DNA from: Pyrenopolyporus hunteri
Lineage: Eukaryota > Ascomycota > Sordariomycetes > Xylariales > Hypoxylaceae
Length of the DNA: 64,000 nucleotides
Direction of reading: 5' to 3'
Assembly: GCA_902806595.1 (NCBI GenBank)
Contig: CADCXC010000011.1
Location: 496,001 to 560,000 of the forward strand
A model generated the notes under the pieces. That model did no database searches, was not told the DNA's origin, and was given only the letters and a program-made list of their open reading frames with translations. Both the position numbers and the translations under genes were made by a program. Of this stretch, positions 14,310 through 25,673 are shown one piece after another (the first letter of the stretch is position 1; every line of letters starts with the position of its first letter).

Positions 14310-17300
14310 AATTTATTTCGTATAAAAATTAAAAAATAAATTTTATATTTAATTTTAAATATTTTAAATCTTTTATATAATAAAATTACTTAAATTTATA
14401 AACGTAATTAAATTAATAAATATAAAAGAAAATCGTTAAAAATTAAACGATTAATTAAAATAAAAAAAATATTAATTATAATAATACGAAAAAATAAATA
14501 AATAATTACTCGAATTTCGATAAAAAAAAACGATAATAAAAAAAATAAAAAAATATAATTATTATAAAAAAAATATTATATAAATATTAAATATTAAATC
14601 TTTTACTTTAAATTAAAAAAAAAATAAAAAATTATAAAAAAAAAATCGAAATTAAAAAAAAAAAAACTTTTAATATATTAATTTATCGATATAAATTATT
14701 TATTAACTTTTAAAAACGCTTAATTTAATAATACGATAATACTTAAAAACTATATATTTTCGAACGTTTAAATATTTAATTTAAAATATAAATAACACGT
14801 TATTTTTAATCGATAAAAATTCACTTAATTTAAATTAATTTTAATATTATAAAATTAAACGATTAATAACATCGAAAAAATTAAAATATTAATTTTAAAT
14901 ATAAATATAATAAAAAAAAATATATAATTACGAACGATTCGATATAAATTAATTTTAAAAATACTTTATATACCTTTAAATTAAAAGTTAATTTAATTTT
15001 TATTATTTAATTATTCGATAAAAAAATTCGTATTTTATTATAATAAAATTTATATAAAATTAAAATATTCGATAAATTCGTTTTAATTATTTATACGTAA
15101 CGTTTTAAAAATTTATTTATATTTAAAATATTTAAAACGACGTAATTTATATTTATTATTTATAATATTAATTTTAAAATAAAATTATAATATTAATAAA
15201 TAAAATATTTTAATAAATAAATTTTATCGAAATTAAAATATATCGTTTAAAATATAATCGACGTATAAAAATATTATACGTATAATATTTATATCTTAAA
15301 ATAAATACGGGAAAACTTTTATAAAAATAATTTATTATAAAATAAACATTTCGAAAATATTATATTTATCGACGTATATAAATTTTTTTACATCGAAAGT
15401 TATAAAAACAAAAAATATTAATTTACATTAATCGATAATTATAATCGTTTTAATTCGATATAATTTATAAAAAATCGATAAAAAATTTAAAAATATATTA
15501 AATAATTTATTAAATTTTTCGAAAAACGGAAATTATAAAGTAAAAAATATAAAATAATCTACTTCGATAAAATCGGCGAATTTATATCGAAAATAATTAA
15601 AATTTAAATCCGAAAATATATTATTTAATTATAATAAACTTCCATTAAATAATATTAAAATAATAAAATAATTAAAAACTTAAATATTATTATTAAAAAT
15701 AAATTTTTACCGATTATAATCGATAAAAATATCCTTAAACGACATTAATTTAAAATATTACGAATAATTAATTATTTTTAAAATCGAAATTTATATAATA
15801 TTTTCGACGTTACGTTATAATAAATAATATACGGATAAAAATTTAACGTAAATTATATTCGAATATTTAAAATTAAAGTTTAATATTTATTATTAAATAT
15901 AAAACGTAAAAAACTAAATAATAAAATAAATAAAAGTATTTTAATTAAATATTAAAATAATTTTATTTATAAAATATTAATTAAAAAAAATAAAATTATA
16001 AATATTATAATTTAAAACGTTTATTTCGACGTCGAAAAAAAAATAAAATCGAAAATAATATTTATCGATATTTAAATCGACGATTTCGAAAGGAAATTAA
16101 TTAAAAATTTTATAAAATTTTTATTAATTAAACGTTAATAATAAAATATTATTTTATCGATGTTATTTTTATAAATTTAATTTATAAAAAATATTTTAAA
16201 TACTTTTTTCGATTTTAAAATAAACGTCGTAATATTAAATTATTTTAAATTATAATATTTTTTACGAAATAAAATACCTATTTTTTATAACTACGTATAT
16301 ATATTTTATATATTATTAATTTTAACCGTTAATGTAAAAACGAATAAAATCGATACGAAATTATTAACCTTAAAATAAATTAAACGAAATTATTTTTAAT
16401 TTAAATAACGCGAAATTATAAAGGTTAAATTTTAATTTTTAATTAATAATTAAATTTAAACGTTAATAAATATAATCGATAATATAAATATTTTTCGAAA
16501 AAAATAAATTTATAAATTAAAAAAAAACTTAAATAACGAAGTTATTAAATATAAAATACGATAAATAATAAAAAATTTTAAATAAATTAAAAACGTAAAT
16601 TATTTCGAAATTTTTATATTAATAATTAAATTAATAAATTATAAAATGTTATTTTTTATCGCTATAATTAAAAACTTAAAAATCGAATAAATAAACATTA
16701 AAATAACTTTTTTTATAATAAAATAAAAAAGAAAATTTACGTAAAATAATTTAACGAATTTAATAATAATTTCGAAAAAATATATAAATTAAAATAAACT
16801 TTATATAATTTAAAATAAATACTTAAAATTTAATTTAAAATATTAAACGAATTTTTTAATATTTTAAATTTTTAATTAATTAATATTAATTACGATATTT
16901 TCGTTAATAATAAAATAAATATATATATTATTATTTACGTCGATAATTTATTATTCGTCGAAAAAAATATTAAAAAAATTAACGAAACTAAAACGACGTT
17001 AAAAAAATACTTTTAAATAATAAATTTAAAATTTTATTAATATTATTTTAATATTAAAATTAAAAAATATAAATTTAATCGAATTATTTATTTCGATTAA
17101 TAAAAATATATAAATAAAATTTTAATATTTTACGACATAAAAATTTATAAAATAATAAATACTTCGATAAATATTAAAAAATTATAATAAATTAAAAATA
17201 AATATATTTATACGAAAAATAAAAAGTAAAAATATTAATTCGTAATTAAATTATTAATATATTTAATAATAAATATAAAATTTAATTTAATATATATTAT

Positions 17301-18260
17301 ATTATATATTAATAAATATTTATTAAATTTTATATTAAAACATTAATAAATAATTAAAAAAAATCTTTAAATATTTATAAAATATTAAAATTTTATATTT
17401 AATATATTACGAAAAATTAAAACTATTAATAAAATATTTAAATATTAATTAAATCGAAAATTTAAATATTCGAAAGTTAACTTCGAAATATATATTTAAT
17501 TTTAATAACGAAATAATTAATTAATTATTTAAATAATAAACTAATATTACATTATTATTTTACGAAATAAAATATATAAATTAAATTTAAATTATTAAAA
17601 AAACTATATAATTTTAAAAATTATTTAATAAATTTAACATAAATTTAAAAAAAAAATAATCGAAAAATAATAATTAAAATAATATTAAATATTATAATAA
17701 TATATTATAATAATTAAAAAGTTATTATTTTTATTAAAAATTTTAATAATTATAATAAAATTAAATATATTAATATTTAATAATATTTTATAAAAAAAAA
17801 ATCGTTAAAAAAATAATAAAATTAAAATATATTTTTATAAAAAATATAATAATAAACGATTTAATTAAACTATTATCGATTAAAACGTTTTTAAAGTTTC
17901 GAAACGTATTAAAACTCGTTAATATATTAAAAAATTACGTATAAATAGGTAAAATAAACGGTAAATATTTAATTTATAAAATAAAAAAAAATAAATATAT
18001 ATAAAATATCGACTAAAAACTTCGTAATTAACGAAAGTCGAAAATTAATAAAAGTTATAAATTAATAAAAATTAAAACTTAACGAAAATAATTAATTAAA
18101 AAAGAAATCTTCGAATTATTTAACCCGTATAAAACTTTTTTACGTTAAATTTAAAAATTAAATCGATATAATAATAAAATCGAATTATATATATATAAAC
18201 TTTAAAAAATTAATATAATTTATTAAACTTAAAACCTTTTAATAAATCCTTAAACGAAAG

Positions 18261-18415
18261 TATTAAATTTAATGGTTAAAAGACTACCTTTAAGTATAAT
18301 ATATAACAATTTTAATAATAGTATATATATAACTAAGACCTTCCTCTATTGTATTTAATAGTTTAGACTATCTAATTGATGTATAATTGATGCTTATTTA
18401 CCGTGTTTTTCAGCA
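18261..18415 (+). repeat. 3' LTR of outer element
   Basis: Starts TATTAAATTT (RIP version of the left TGTTGAATTT) and ends TTTTTCAGCA, keeping the canonical terminal CA. Its right half retains normal C and G, so RIP stopped inside this LTR. A short purine-rich stretch (AAACGAAAG) directly precedes it, where a polypurine tract is expected. Confidence 0.88.
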
Positions 18416-18420
18416 TAATG
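18416..18420. repeat. right target-site duplication of outer element
   Basis: TAATG, identical to 397-401. From here on the sequence is not RIP-altered. Confidence 0.85.
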
Positions 18421-18782
18421 ATGTTGTGGTTCTCTTATATCGTGGGCCTGGCGCTGTTGTATAACGGGAATCTGAATAACTTAATAGTAGCGTGAGACTC
18501 AGGGGGACTTCTGGTGTGGGAAGAAACGTCCTTAAGGATGGGATTCTGGGGGTTCTAAGTCATAGTGGTAACTATCTTATATTAAACGAGAGACTTTGAG
18601 TTGAATCTTAGAAACATATGATAAGGGGAGATGGTAAGGAGTTGAACCCGTGATATATATCTCCATCGTGAAAATTTAGCGAGTGGTCGTTTACGTCTAA
18701 TAGAAATCTAACCCCTATCAATAGAAATCTAACCCCTATCAATTCTTACTATTCACCTTGATTCCGACCTCGTCAAAGCCAA
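18421..18782. other. right flank of the island, no gene seen
   Basis: Normal-composition DNA between the island and the NLR-like gene. A 19-bp phrase, TAGAAATCTAACCCCTATC, occurs twice in tandem near 18701-18740. It serves as the 3' flank of the - strand gene that ends at 18783. Confidence 0.5.
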
Positions 18783-21700
18783 TTATCGGTGATCCATCTT
18801 TACCAACTTTTCGAAAGCTTCGTCACTCTCATCGTCTAAGTCGCCGCCTCCGTCCGGAAGTGAGGATCTCAGTCGTCTGGCTTCTATTCGTTGTCTTTCT
18901 GATTCCTTCCATCGTTCAGGATCTGTCGCCAGCGCTTTCGAGTAAGCATGGACGCATCGTGCAAGAATTCCCGTTGGTATGTTCACGAGCTTCCCAATGG
19001 CTGCGGACTTTTCCGTCTCCGCTCTATGGCTGGTTAAATACCTGCTCGATAAGGTACTGCCAGAATTTACTCACATGGCCTCTTCGAAGCGACCTTGCTT
19101 CATGGCTATGTCGCCGGCGCGATATGCGCAATAGGAGCTAAGCCAACTGAAGTGAGCGGCGGCTCCAGACGATTCCAATAATTCCTTGGCGACCTCAACG
19201 TGATGTTTAGCTTCGCTCAAATTGTCCATCCTTGTCCGAAGAGAGGCGAGAGTGAGGTGGCCGCTGGACAATGTAAGTAGGAAGGCTATTGTATGATGAT
19301 AGAAGTGACATACTAGGCTTGCATATACCAACTTTGTAACTTGTCCGCCACGGTCAGAGCGTGGATTAATATGTTTTCAGCTTCTCTGTGTCTTCCCATA
19401 CAGTAGTAGTTCCGCGAAATATTATAGCACCAGATTAATTTCTTTGAGGGATTCTCTTCGCCTCGTCCTTCGTAAATTTTACCTGCTTTCAAAAGCCACC
19501 TCAAACCTTCTTCGTATCGTCCCTGCGCTGAAACGGCCATGCTAAGGCCGTTATATGAAAGAGCAATAAGTAGATCATCATGAGGGAGCAATTCAAGCCG
19601 AATTTTGAGGCTTTCCTCCATTTCTATCTCGGATTTGGCAAACTCAGAAGTGCAGAAGTGGTAGATACATTTCAAATATTGTAGGAGCGCCCATAGTAAC
19701 CCATCCCGCTCTTCTTTCGGACACTTACGGAAGGCAGAATCGCCGGTTACGAGGATTTCAGGGAGGACGTGCAATGTGTCGTTATCGTGTATTGCGCTGC
19801 AGTACAGTTAGTCGAGCTATGGTGGTGGTCTGGATTTGTCATACTATGCGGAGTTTGTGAGGAGCCTGACGAAGTCCATATTAGGCTTGAGAGGGTTGGG
19901 TTTCGTCTGTGAGTCGTTGTAGTTCTTAATGAGTGCAAGAACCTGGGGAATATATTTCTCGTATAGGATCCATTCCTCGTTATCAAATTTGCTGGAACGC
20001 TGAGACGGAATTTTTGCGAGAATTAATTTTATGGCCGCCTCGAACTCTTCTTGTGGATTGTCCATCCTAGCTCGATATTCTGCTTGTACCAATCTATGAA
20101 CCCGAAAGCCGCCTTGTGTGATATTCTTTCTCACCAGGGCATGATGAGTTAGTTCCTCCATTGTATCATCCATGCTGTCACTGTTAACAAATACCCAGGT
20201 CTCCTTTAATAAGACGTTACATACCATAGCTCGTCCCCACAAAAGGATAATATCTCTGGTAGTTCGCTAAGCTTCTTGCTCACGAATATCTCTGTGGGGA
20301 TGTAGTCGGCCGCGAGGAAGCTTAAGACACCGAGGCAAGCCCTAGCATGTCTTCCTAGGCTGGTGAAGGAGATCTCCCACACCGTATCCAGGGCATGTGG
20401 ATAGCCCAAATATTTCCACCCGCTCTTCTTCTCTTTGTGCAATCGAAGTTCGTACTTGGCATACATACTATGAAACTGGCTGATGGAGTAGTTCCTCGCG
20501 TTGATAAGAGCGGCCATTTGGTTCAGAGCAAGGGGTAAGCCGCCCAATATGTCTGCTACGGCTCGTGCAGCCTCTAACTCGGCACCAAGGTGTAACCTGT
20601 TTTGCGCCATGAACAGTAGGAACTCGGCCCCTTGCTCACTATCGAATTCGTCTACTTCGAGGCCATTGTCGATGGGAGAGGCGGCGATAAGGGGATCTCT
20701 GGTGGTTACAAGAATGGCGCCATGCTTTGAAGCAGGCCAACAGCATTCAAGGGCATCGTGGCTATCAACATTGTCAAATACAAGCAACCACTTAGTATCT
20801 GGCGCACATATGATTAGCGATAAACTAGAAATATGTCGTTTGTCGCGTCTTACGTGTCCTTTGTAGCCAATCTAATACTAGGATCATGTTTTCCTGGTAC
20901 GCCTGTGGGGTTGCCTTCGGAAGCTTGAGGGCGCTGAGAGCCACGTGGCTAAAGCTCTGTTGAACGGAGTACGAGCTTTCTGCAGATATCCAGAACACCG
21001 CATCAAGATCGTTGACCTTTTGATACGCATAAGCGAGAGCTATCTGTGTTTTCCCGACACCGCCAAGGCCATATAGTGCCATGGATGAAAGGCGCCTGCT
21101 CGTATTTGTGGGTTCTAGGTGGTGTTCTATCTTCTCAAGAATATCCCCGCGACCATAGAATCGATTATTCTCAGCTACGGGAAGCGTGTTGCATGGAATC
21201 GTCGCAATATCCCGCTGGATGTTCCTCAACGGGAGCAGGCTCTGTAGCATCGACATTCGGTGCGCCTGCCTCTCCGCCATCTCGGCTACTTTTTCGATAC
21301 GTTTTACAGCTTCCGTAATATTCTGGTAGGCCTCCTTATACTTGGCCTGGAGATTCCACCATGCGTTGCCGGTTGAGAAGCCTGCGAAGTTAGCATCCGC
21401 TACCTTCTTTAGTACCTATGGTTGGAGTTACCGTGCCCCGTAATACGTCTACTACCTCCTCCTCCCGTACTACGAAATGTGGTTATAATGTTGAGCCATA
21501 GGAGGATGATCTCCTTATTGACTTCTACTGTATCCCTCTTGACGTCCTCGAAGTCAGTGATTCTGTTGCTGCAGTGATTTAAGCCTCGAAGCTCATGCCC
21601 AATCTTCTCCAACCATCTAGTAATTTCTTTGAGGGGACTGCTTTGCTCTATACTCCCTAGGGCAAGCTGCGCGAGATTAGTAGAGTACACCGACTAGGTA

Positions 21701-22106
21701 ATATGTCTCTTACCTTGAAGACTAGGAATAACAGACCCCACATCATAGAAGTATCTACTGGGTTTGCCATCATGTTGACAAAATTTCGTGCAAATATCTC
21801 GTAATGGTCTAAGGTTGGATGGATTAGAGCGATGGCTTTCGTTGAGGCGTTGTCCGGGTACTCGAGCAGGAGCTTTCCTAACTCGTCACGAAAGTCCTGG
21901 AGCGACCTGACCAGCAGTGCGCGTTCGTAATCGTGTCGCTCCAGCTTGATTTCACATTGTTTGATGGCATCCTGCCAGGATTGCGTGTATATCTCATCGC
22001 TGGGACACGTATATTAGCTCCAGGCGAGCCTATCGATGTATCAATGGTTTACTCACTACATAGCTAAATTATTGCTAATGTCTGAGAATAGGTTAGGCAA
22101 CTGCAT
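18783..22106 (-). CDS. NLR-like STAND protein: DUF7708-like domain, NB-ARC, TPR repeats
   Basis: Nine exons can be joined: 22106-22057, 21999-21714, 21666-21447, 21399-20854, 20798-20225, 20180-19845, 19796-19314, 19263-19075 and 19023-18783. They total 2925 nt (about 974 aa). Introns are 44-57 bp, several with GTATGT/GTGAGT donors. The exon 3/4 junction is the least certain. Residues 1 to about 180 resemble the fungal DUF7708 domain (M-W-G-L-L-F-L-V-F-K near the middle). The NB-ARC part has the P-loop GLGGVGKTQ (about residue 296), VFWISAES, Walker B WLLVFDNVD, GAILVTTRD, LGGLPLAL and a terminal RVHRLVQ that replaces the plant MHD box. The C-terminal third consists of tetratricopeptide-like helices, then an acidic tail. 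Such fungal proteins are thought to be nucleotide-dependent switches in non-self recognition or programmed cell death; that role is inferred from the family. No lesion is seen, although the gene lies only 370 bp from the RIP island. Confidence 0.86.
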
Positions 22107-22545
22107 GATGTTCTATTGTCACCCGCAAATGGTGAGCGAGTTGCGGATATACTGTTTTTGTTGGGCGACCTGAGAAATGGGAAAGCAGAGAGCCTAATCA
22201 TTCCCCGAGAGCCAGACGTTTAAGCCCGGCTTACGAATACCAGCCTACAGCCTACTTCGTAGTTTTAGGGTAAATGGCTGTGAATTTGCATGACATCCCA
22301 CGACAGCCTGCTTATTATGTTCCACGAGGACAGCGTGCCTGCTTTTCCCGTCGGGCCTAAGTCAGGAGCCGCAATATTTAGTACTTATTTTATCTGACCA
22401 AGCGATGTCGCATCCTGCTGGGAGAGGGGGGGGGGCTCCTCTCTAGTTGCTATTGTCATCTTGCTACGAATGTCGGTAGGTAACCCCGAAGAATTCTCTT
22501 ATTCTAGAGCACGAACTGCCCGTACTTATCGAGTACTTAGGTAAT
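22107..22545. promoter_or_regulatory. shared divergent intergenic region
   Basis: About 440 bp separate the two start codons of the head-to-head pair. The region contains a run of nine G at about 22426-22434. No known operator is recognised. Any co-regulation of the pair would act here, but that is inference. Confidence 0.4.
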
Positions 22546-23984
22546 ATGGCCTGCAATAACCTTCCAAGAAAAAAGTTACGCAAGCCAGGACATATACCCA
22601 ATAAATTGGACCACCTTAATAAAGCCGAATGGCTATTCCTCGAGGCTTACTTCGGAAAGAAAGCCAAGTTCGCTCGCTCGAACATCGGCCTAAGAATATT
22701 TATCGACATAGTGAAGGAGCAGTTGCGAGATTACGAGGGTATTACGGCCGGCTTAATTGATTTCCTAGGGGAGGGGCAGCCTGATATTAATACTCCTTCT
22801 TTGGAACGCCTGCTTCGGACATGTGGAAAGATTATCGAATCGGTTCGCTCTATGACGGCTCAGGCGACGTTTGAGGACGTTGTGGAAGATCTCCATCTCT
22901 TCCGCGAATTCGAAGGGTCTACGATCGAGGTCGAAAGCTACAAAGACAAAATGAGCCGTTTAGTCTTCGCTGTTATAGGTTCTTCTACCCTACTTTACAC
23001 AGCGACATTCACGGTAACGGAATCGGGCTCCCCTCGGCCCATGGAACCGGGCTCCTCTCGGCCCATGGAACCCAAGTTAATCGGCGTGATATTGATGCAA
23101 CCCCCTCAACCGACCCCCTTCATACCAGTCGCGGATCTTCCGCGTAGGTCAGTTGGAGCAGTGGTTAAGAGCTGCGGATTTGTGCCAATAACGTGCCAAC
23201 CCAGTGCTGGACTACCCCAAGAGTTCCCCGATCTCCTCGTTGTGGCGCATTTGAATATTTACACCTTGACTCGACTTGGCGATATTACGGTTGACTGGGT
23301 CAACGATCTTTCGAAGCACTGCGAATTCGATCGGTACAGTAAGGAGAAGAGCTTGAAGCTCTTCCGTCTGCCTTCTCTCTGTGCTGAAATTTGCCAGAAT
23401 CGAGACGAAGAGCCTCTAATAGCCCGGTAAGGAAAAGTCAATGAGAGATATGGGTCAAAGCCAAACCATAATTAACTTAACATCCGTGTAGACTATACCA
23501 GAGAGATATTTACGAAGAGGATTGTCAACTGAATCCCGATCGTTTCGTCAGAGAATATCTAACTGAAGTCCTTCTAAGCTACCGCCTACTATTTGGGCAG
23601 TATTCCCGCTCCCGCCGCCTATTTCGCGATCGGGAGCAGGAAAATGCAAAGTGGAAAGGAGACCTTGACCCTTTACTCGATGCGCTGTGTAGCAAAGAAT
23701 CTGTCGGAGGTCTTGACGGCATTGAGGAATTCCTACGAGAGCGTAACGTCTACAAAGCGCACATTAGCTTTCCCCATCTAGGGCCTCGGCTCATGGAGTT
23801 AGCAGATTTCATTGCTAACCAGAGGCCAAGGAACCTTCGCGAAGTGTGGGATGATCAACGGGATCCTGAGAGACTAATCACCTTCAAGGCTGTTATCTTA
23901 ATCGGGTCTGCTACTATTGTTTTAAGCATCTTGCAATTGTTTGTCGGGGTCGTACAGATAGCAGTATCGATTAGGAGACCCTAG
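22546..23984 (+). CDS. conserved fungal protein with C-terminal membrane segment, function unknown
   Basis: Two exons, 22546-23426 and 23492-23984, are split by a 65-bp intron (GTAAGG...GTGTAG). They sum to 1374 nt (457 aa). The N-terminal part is soluble and helical, with no named domain recognised. A short duplicated phrase, GSPRPMEP then GSSRPMEP, lies near residues 163-178. The second exon has the E-E-D-C-Q-L-N then S-Y-R-L-L-F-G pattern and the N-Q-R-P-R-N-L-R-E-V-W-D-D-Q-R-D-P stretch. One hydrophobic helix (VILIGSATIVLSILQLFVGV) follows, just before the C terminus. This layout recurs in many uncharacterised proteins of moulds (from memory). The gene starts head to head with the NLR-like gene, so it could act with it; only the arrangement supports this. 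Confidence 0.82.
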
Positions 23985-24279
23985 GTAGACAGGAGAGATA
24001 TTGCCTTCAATTGTCCTACTAATATGGTATATGATATGAAAGAGAGCAACCGGATGATTTGCGTACCGAACGAATGACTCCCCTCTCAGCTACAGGTATC
24101 TTCGTTTAGACCTTGTAAACATATTCTCGAAACTAGGCAACTGAGCCATCATCCTCATAATCTCGGTAGGCGTCGAAATTGTCTACCTTCCTCCATTAGG
24201 TACACACAAACCTTTTAGGATATTAGTATACCTACTTAGAGAGGCGATTCTTCTAGAATAGACATACCGAGGCGTAGAA
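23985..24279. other. intergenic, nothing recognised
   Basis: AT-moderate intergenic DNA downstream of the membrane-protein gene. No motif or coding frame is supported. Confidence 0.5.
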
Positions 24280-24543
24280 TTAATCGATCCTGGGGGCTCC
24301 ACCAGTGCCAGCGAGGTAGATTTTACCTCCACGGACGAGGCTTCTAGCCACACCAGGCTCTTGAGACTTAGCGTCGGGGCCTGGCGGGAATACGAGGTGG
24401 GACTGCGCCCTCCAGGCTTGAGGCTTGTACTGAATTTTGGGATATCCGGAGCGGTCCGAAACTGTGCGCATGTCGAAGTCGCGGTCGAGGTTGAGTAAGT
24501 CGAGGACCTCCGGGTCGCTGATCTGTAACGGACTTCCAGACAT
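24280..24543 (-). CDS. small hypothetical ORF (87 aa), uncertain
   Basis: A continuous frame from ATG at 24543 to TAA at 24280 encodes a mixed-composition 87-residue protein without signal peptide or membrane helix; the same frame extends upstream to 24627. The sequence looks more protein-like (D-P-E-V-L-D-L-L-N-L-D-R-D-F-D) than most chance frames nearby, but no family is recognised. It could also be the last exon of a decayed gene. Confidence 0.3.
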   Translation of the reverse strand: MSGSPLQISDPEVLDLLNLDRDFDMRTVSDRSGYPKIQYKPQAWRAQSHLVFPPGPDAKSQEPGVARSLVRGGKIYLAGTGGAPRID

Positions 24544-25673
24544 TGTGAAGCAGATAAGTCTACGTTGATTAACCTGATATAGGCAAATTGATGGTGATTG
24601 CGGGAGATGGGACGTAATACTGAACAAGAGACTAGATCTAGTGAGTGGAAAGAAGGTGCTATTTATGTTTCACGGAGACTTGATGGTAATACTTCCCTAT
24701 TTTGGCTATACCAACTATAGCACTCTGAAGATGAGTATGCCAAGCCTGATGATTCCACTTGGTCAGATATTCAGGGGTATCGTCCCTCACTTTACCGCTC
24801 GTCTCAGGAATCCCGGTCTCCTTTCGTCGCAATCTCTGATGAAAGGGACTGCACATAGATCAGTACCGAGAATTCCCGAATTATTACGATAAGGTATAGC
24901 TTATTGATTGATACTGTTGAGGCTCTGCTCACCTAATCGCCGAACTAGCCTAGGTTGTCTTATGCATGCGTATTAGGTGCGTATGATGATGATCCAGCGA
25001 TGTAAAGCAATAAGTTGTCCGTAATATCATAATAAGCGGTCTAGGATTGACGATCCAACGTTACCTGGACCCATCACGCCCAACTAATATAGCGAGCCCT
25101 TCTATATCGTGTTCTGTGGTTGAACCCTTGCATTTGTCATCGAACGCAGAGTCAAGAGCAGGTAACTAGGACTGCGCTTTCTATCCATATGGTAGCATAA
25201 TGGTGAGGTTAACAGGGAAATGACCTTGGCGGTACTCCGCGGGATATTAGCGTAGGAGAAGAGAAGCACAAGTATCTATTAGAGACATTCCAAAGTATGG
25301 AAGAGGAAAATACGGTCGTTTGACGTTGGGTCCCATCCTGGATGGGACTAGTTACTTTACATCTAACTCGCGAATATGTCTTCTCACTTTGTGGTGTATA
25401 GATAGCACTTAGGTACCTACCTAGGTAGGTAGCTATCTGTGAAGTCCCTAAGATAGACTCTCTGATAATAATTTCTTTAGTTCTAATCTAACAGCTGCGG
25501 TTAATTCAACCACTAGATAGGCGGGATGCGATCCCCTTGGATTACCGTACTTAAATAAGAGAAGCGTATAGATTACATATTTGCCCGCAAATTTACTGTT
25601 ACCCCCTTATTCTCTCTCTCGTCTCTCCACTTCTATTGTGCGGAGGGGGTTAATCAACCATTCTTCCCAATAC
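24544..25673. other. intergenic, nothing recognised
   Basis: About 1.1 kb without a supported gene. It includes a dispersed TAGGTA/TACCTA cluster near 25410-25433 (see repeats). The 83-codon frame at 24641 is judged to be chance. Confidence 0.45.

Larger units (their letters stand above)
557..18260. other. RIP-mutated AT-rich island
   Basis: By eye A+T is far above the rest of the window, and CpA and TpG, the RIP target and its complement, are nearly absent. The cytosines that remain are mostly in CpG, especially in 557-3400. No reading frame of 60 codons or more survives. This is the classic fungal footprint of repeat-induced point mutation acting on repeated retrotransposon DNA. Such islands are usually heterochromatic (H3K9me3, DNA methylation) in related fungi; that state is inferred, not seen. 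Confidence 0.93.
402..18415 (+). mobile_element. outer LTR retrotransposon (Ty1/copia type), RIP-degraded, interrupted by two nested elements
   Basis: Two direct repeats of identical length (155 bp, 402-556 and 18261-18415) bound the element, and a perfect 5-bp duplication TAATG flanks it (397-401 and 18416-18420). Removing the nested insertion at about 1803-14309 leaves about 5.5 kb, a normal Ty1/copia length. At 16936-16956 the + strand reads Y-V-D-N-L-L-F, which a single G-to-A change derives from the YVDD active-site box of Ty1/copia reverse transcriptase. The RT lies near the 3' end, as expected for the copia order of integrase before RT. The gag part should lie in 557-1802. Every frame is full of stops from C-to-T and G-to-A change, so the element is dead. 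Superfamily rests on one motif; the element boundaries are strong. Confidence 0.9.

Noticed and set aside
557..18260. Possible mitochondrial or centromeric DNA because of the extreme A+T.
   Set aside because: LTR pairs, target duplications and decayed integrase/RNase H readings identify RIPped retrotransposons.
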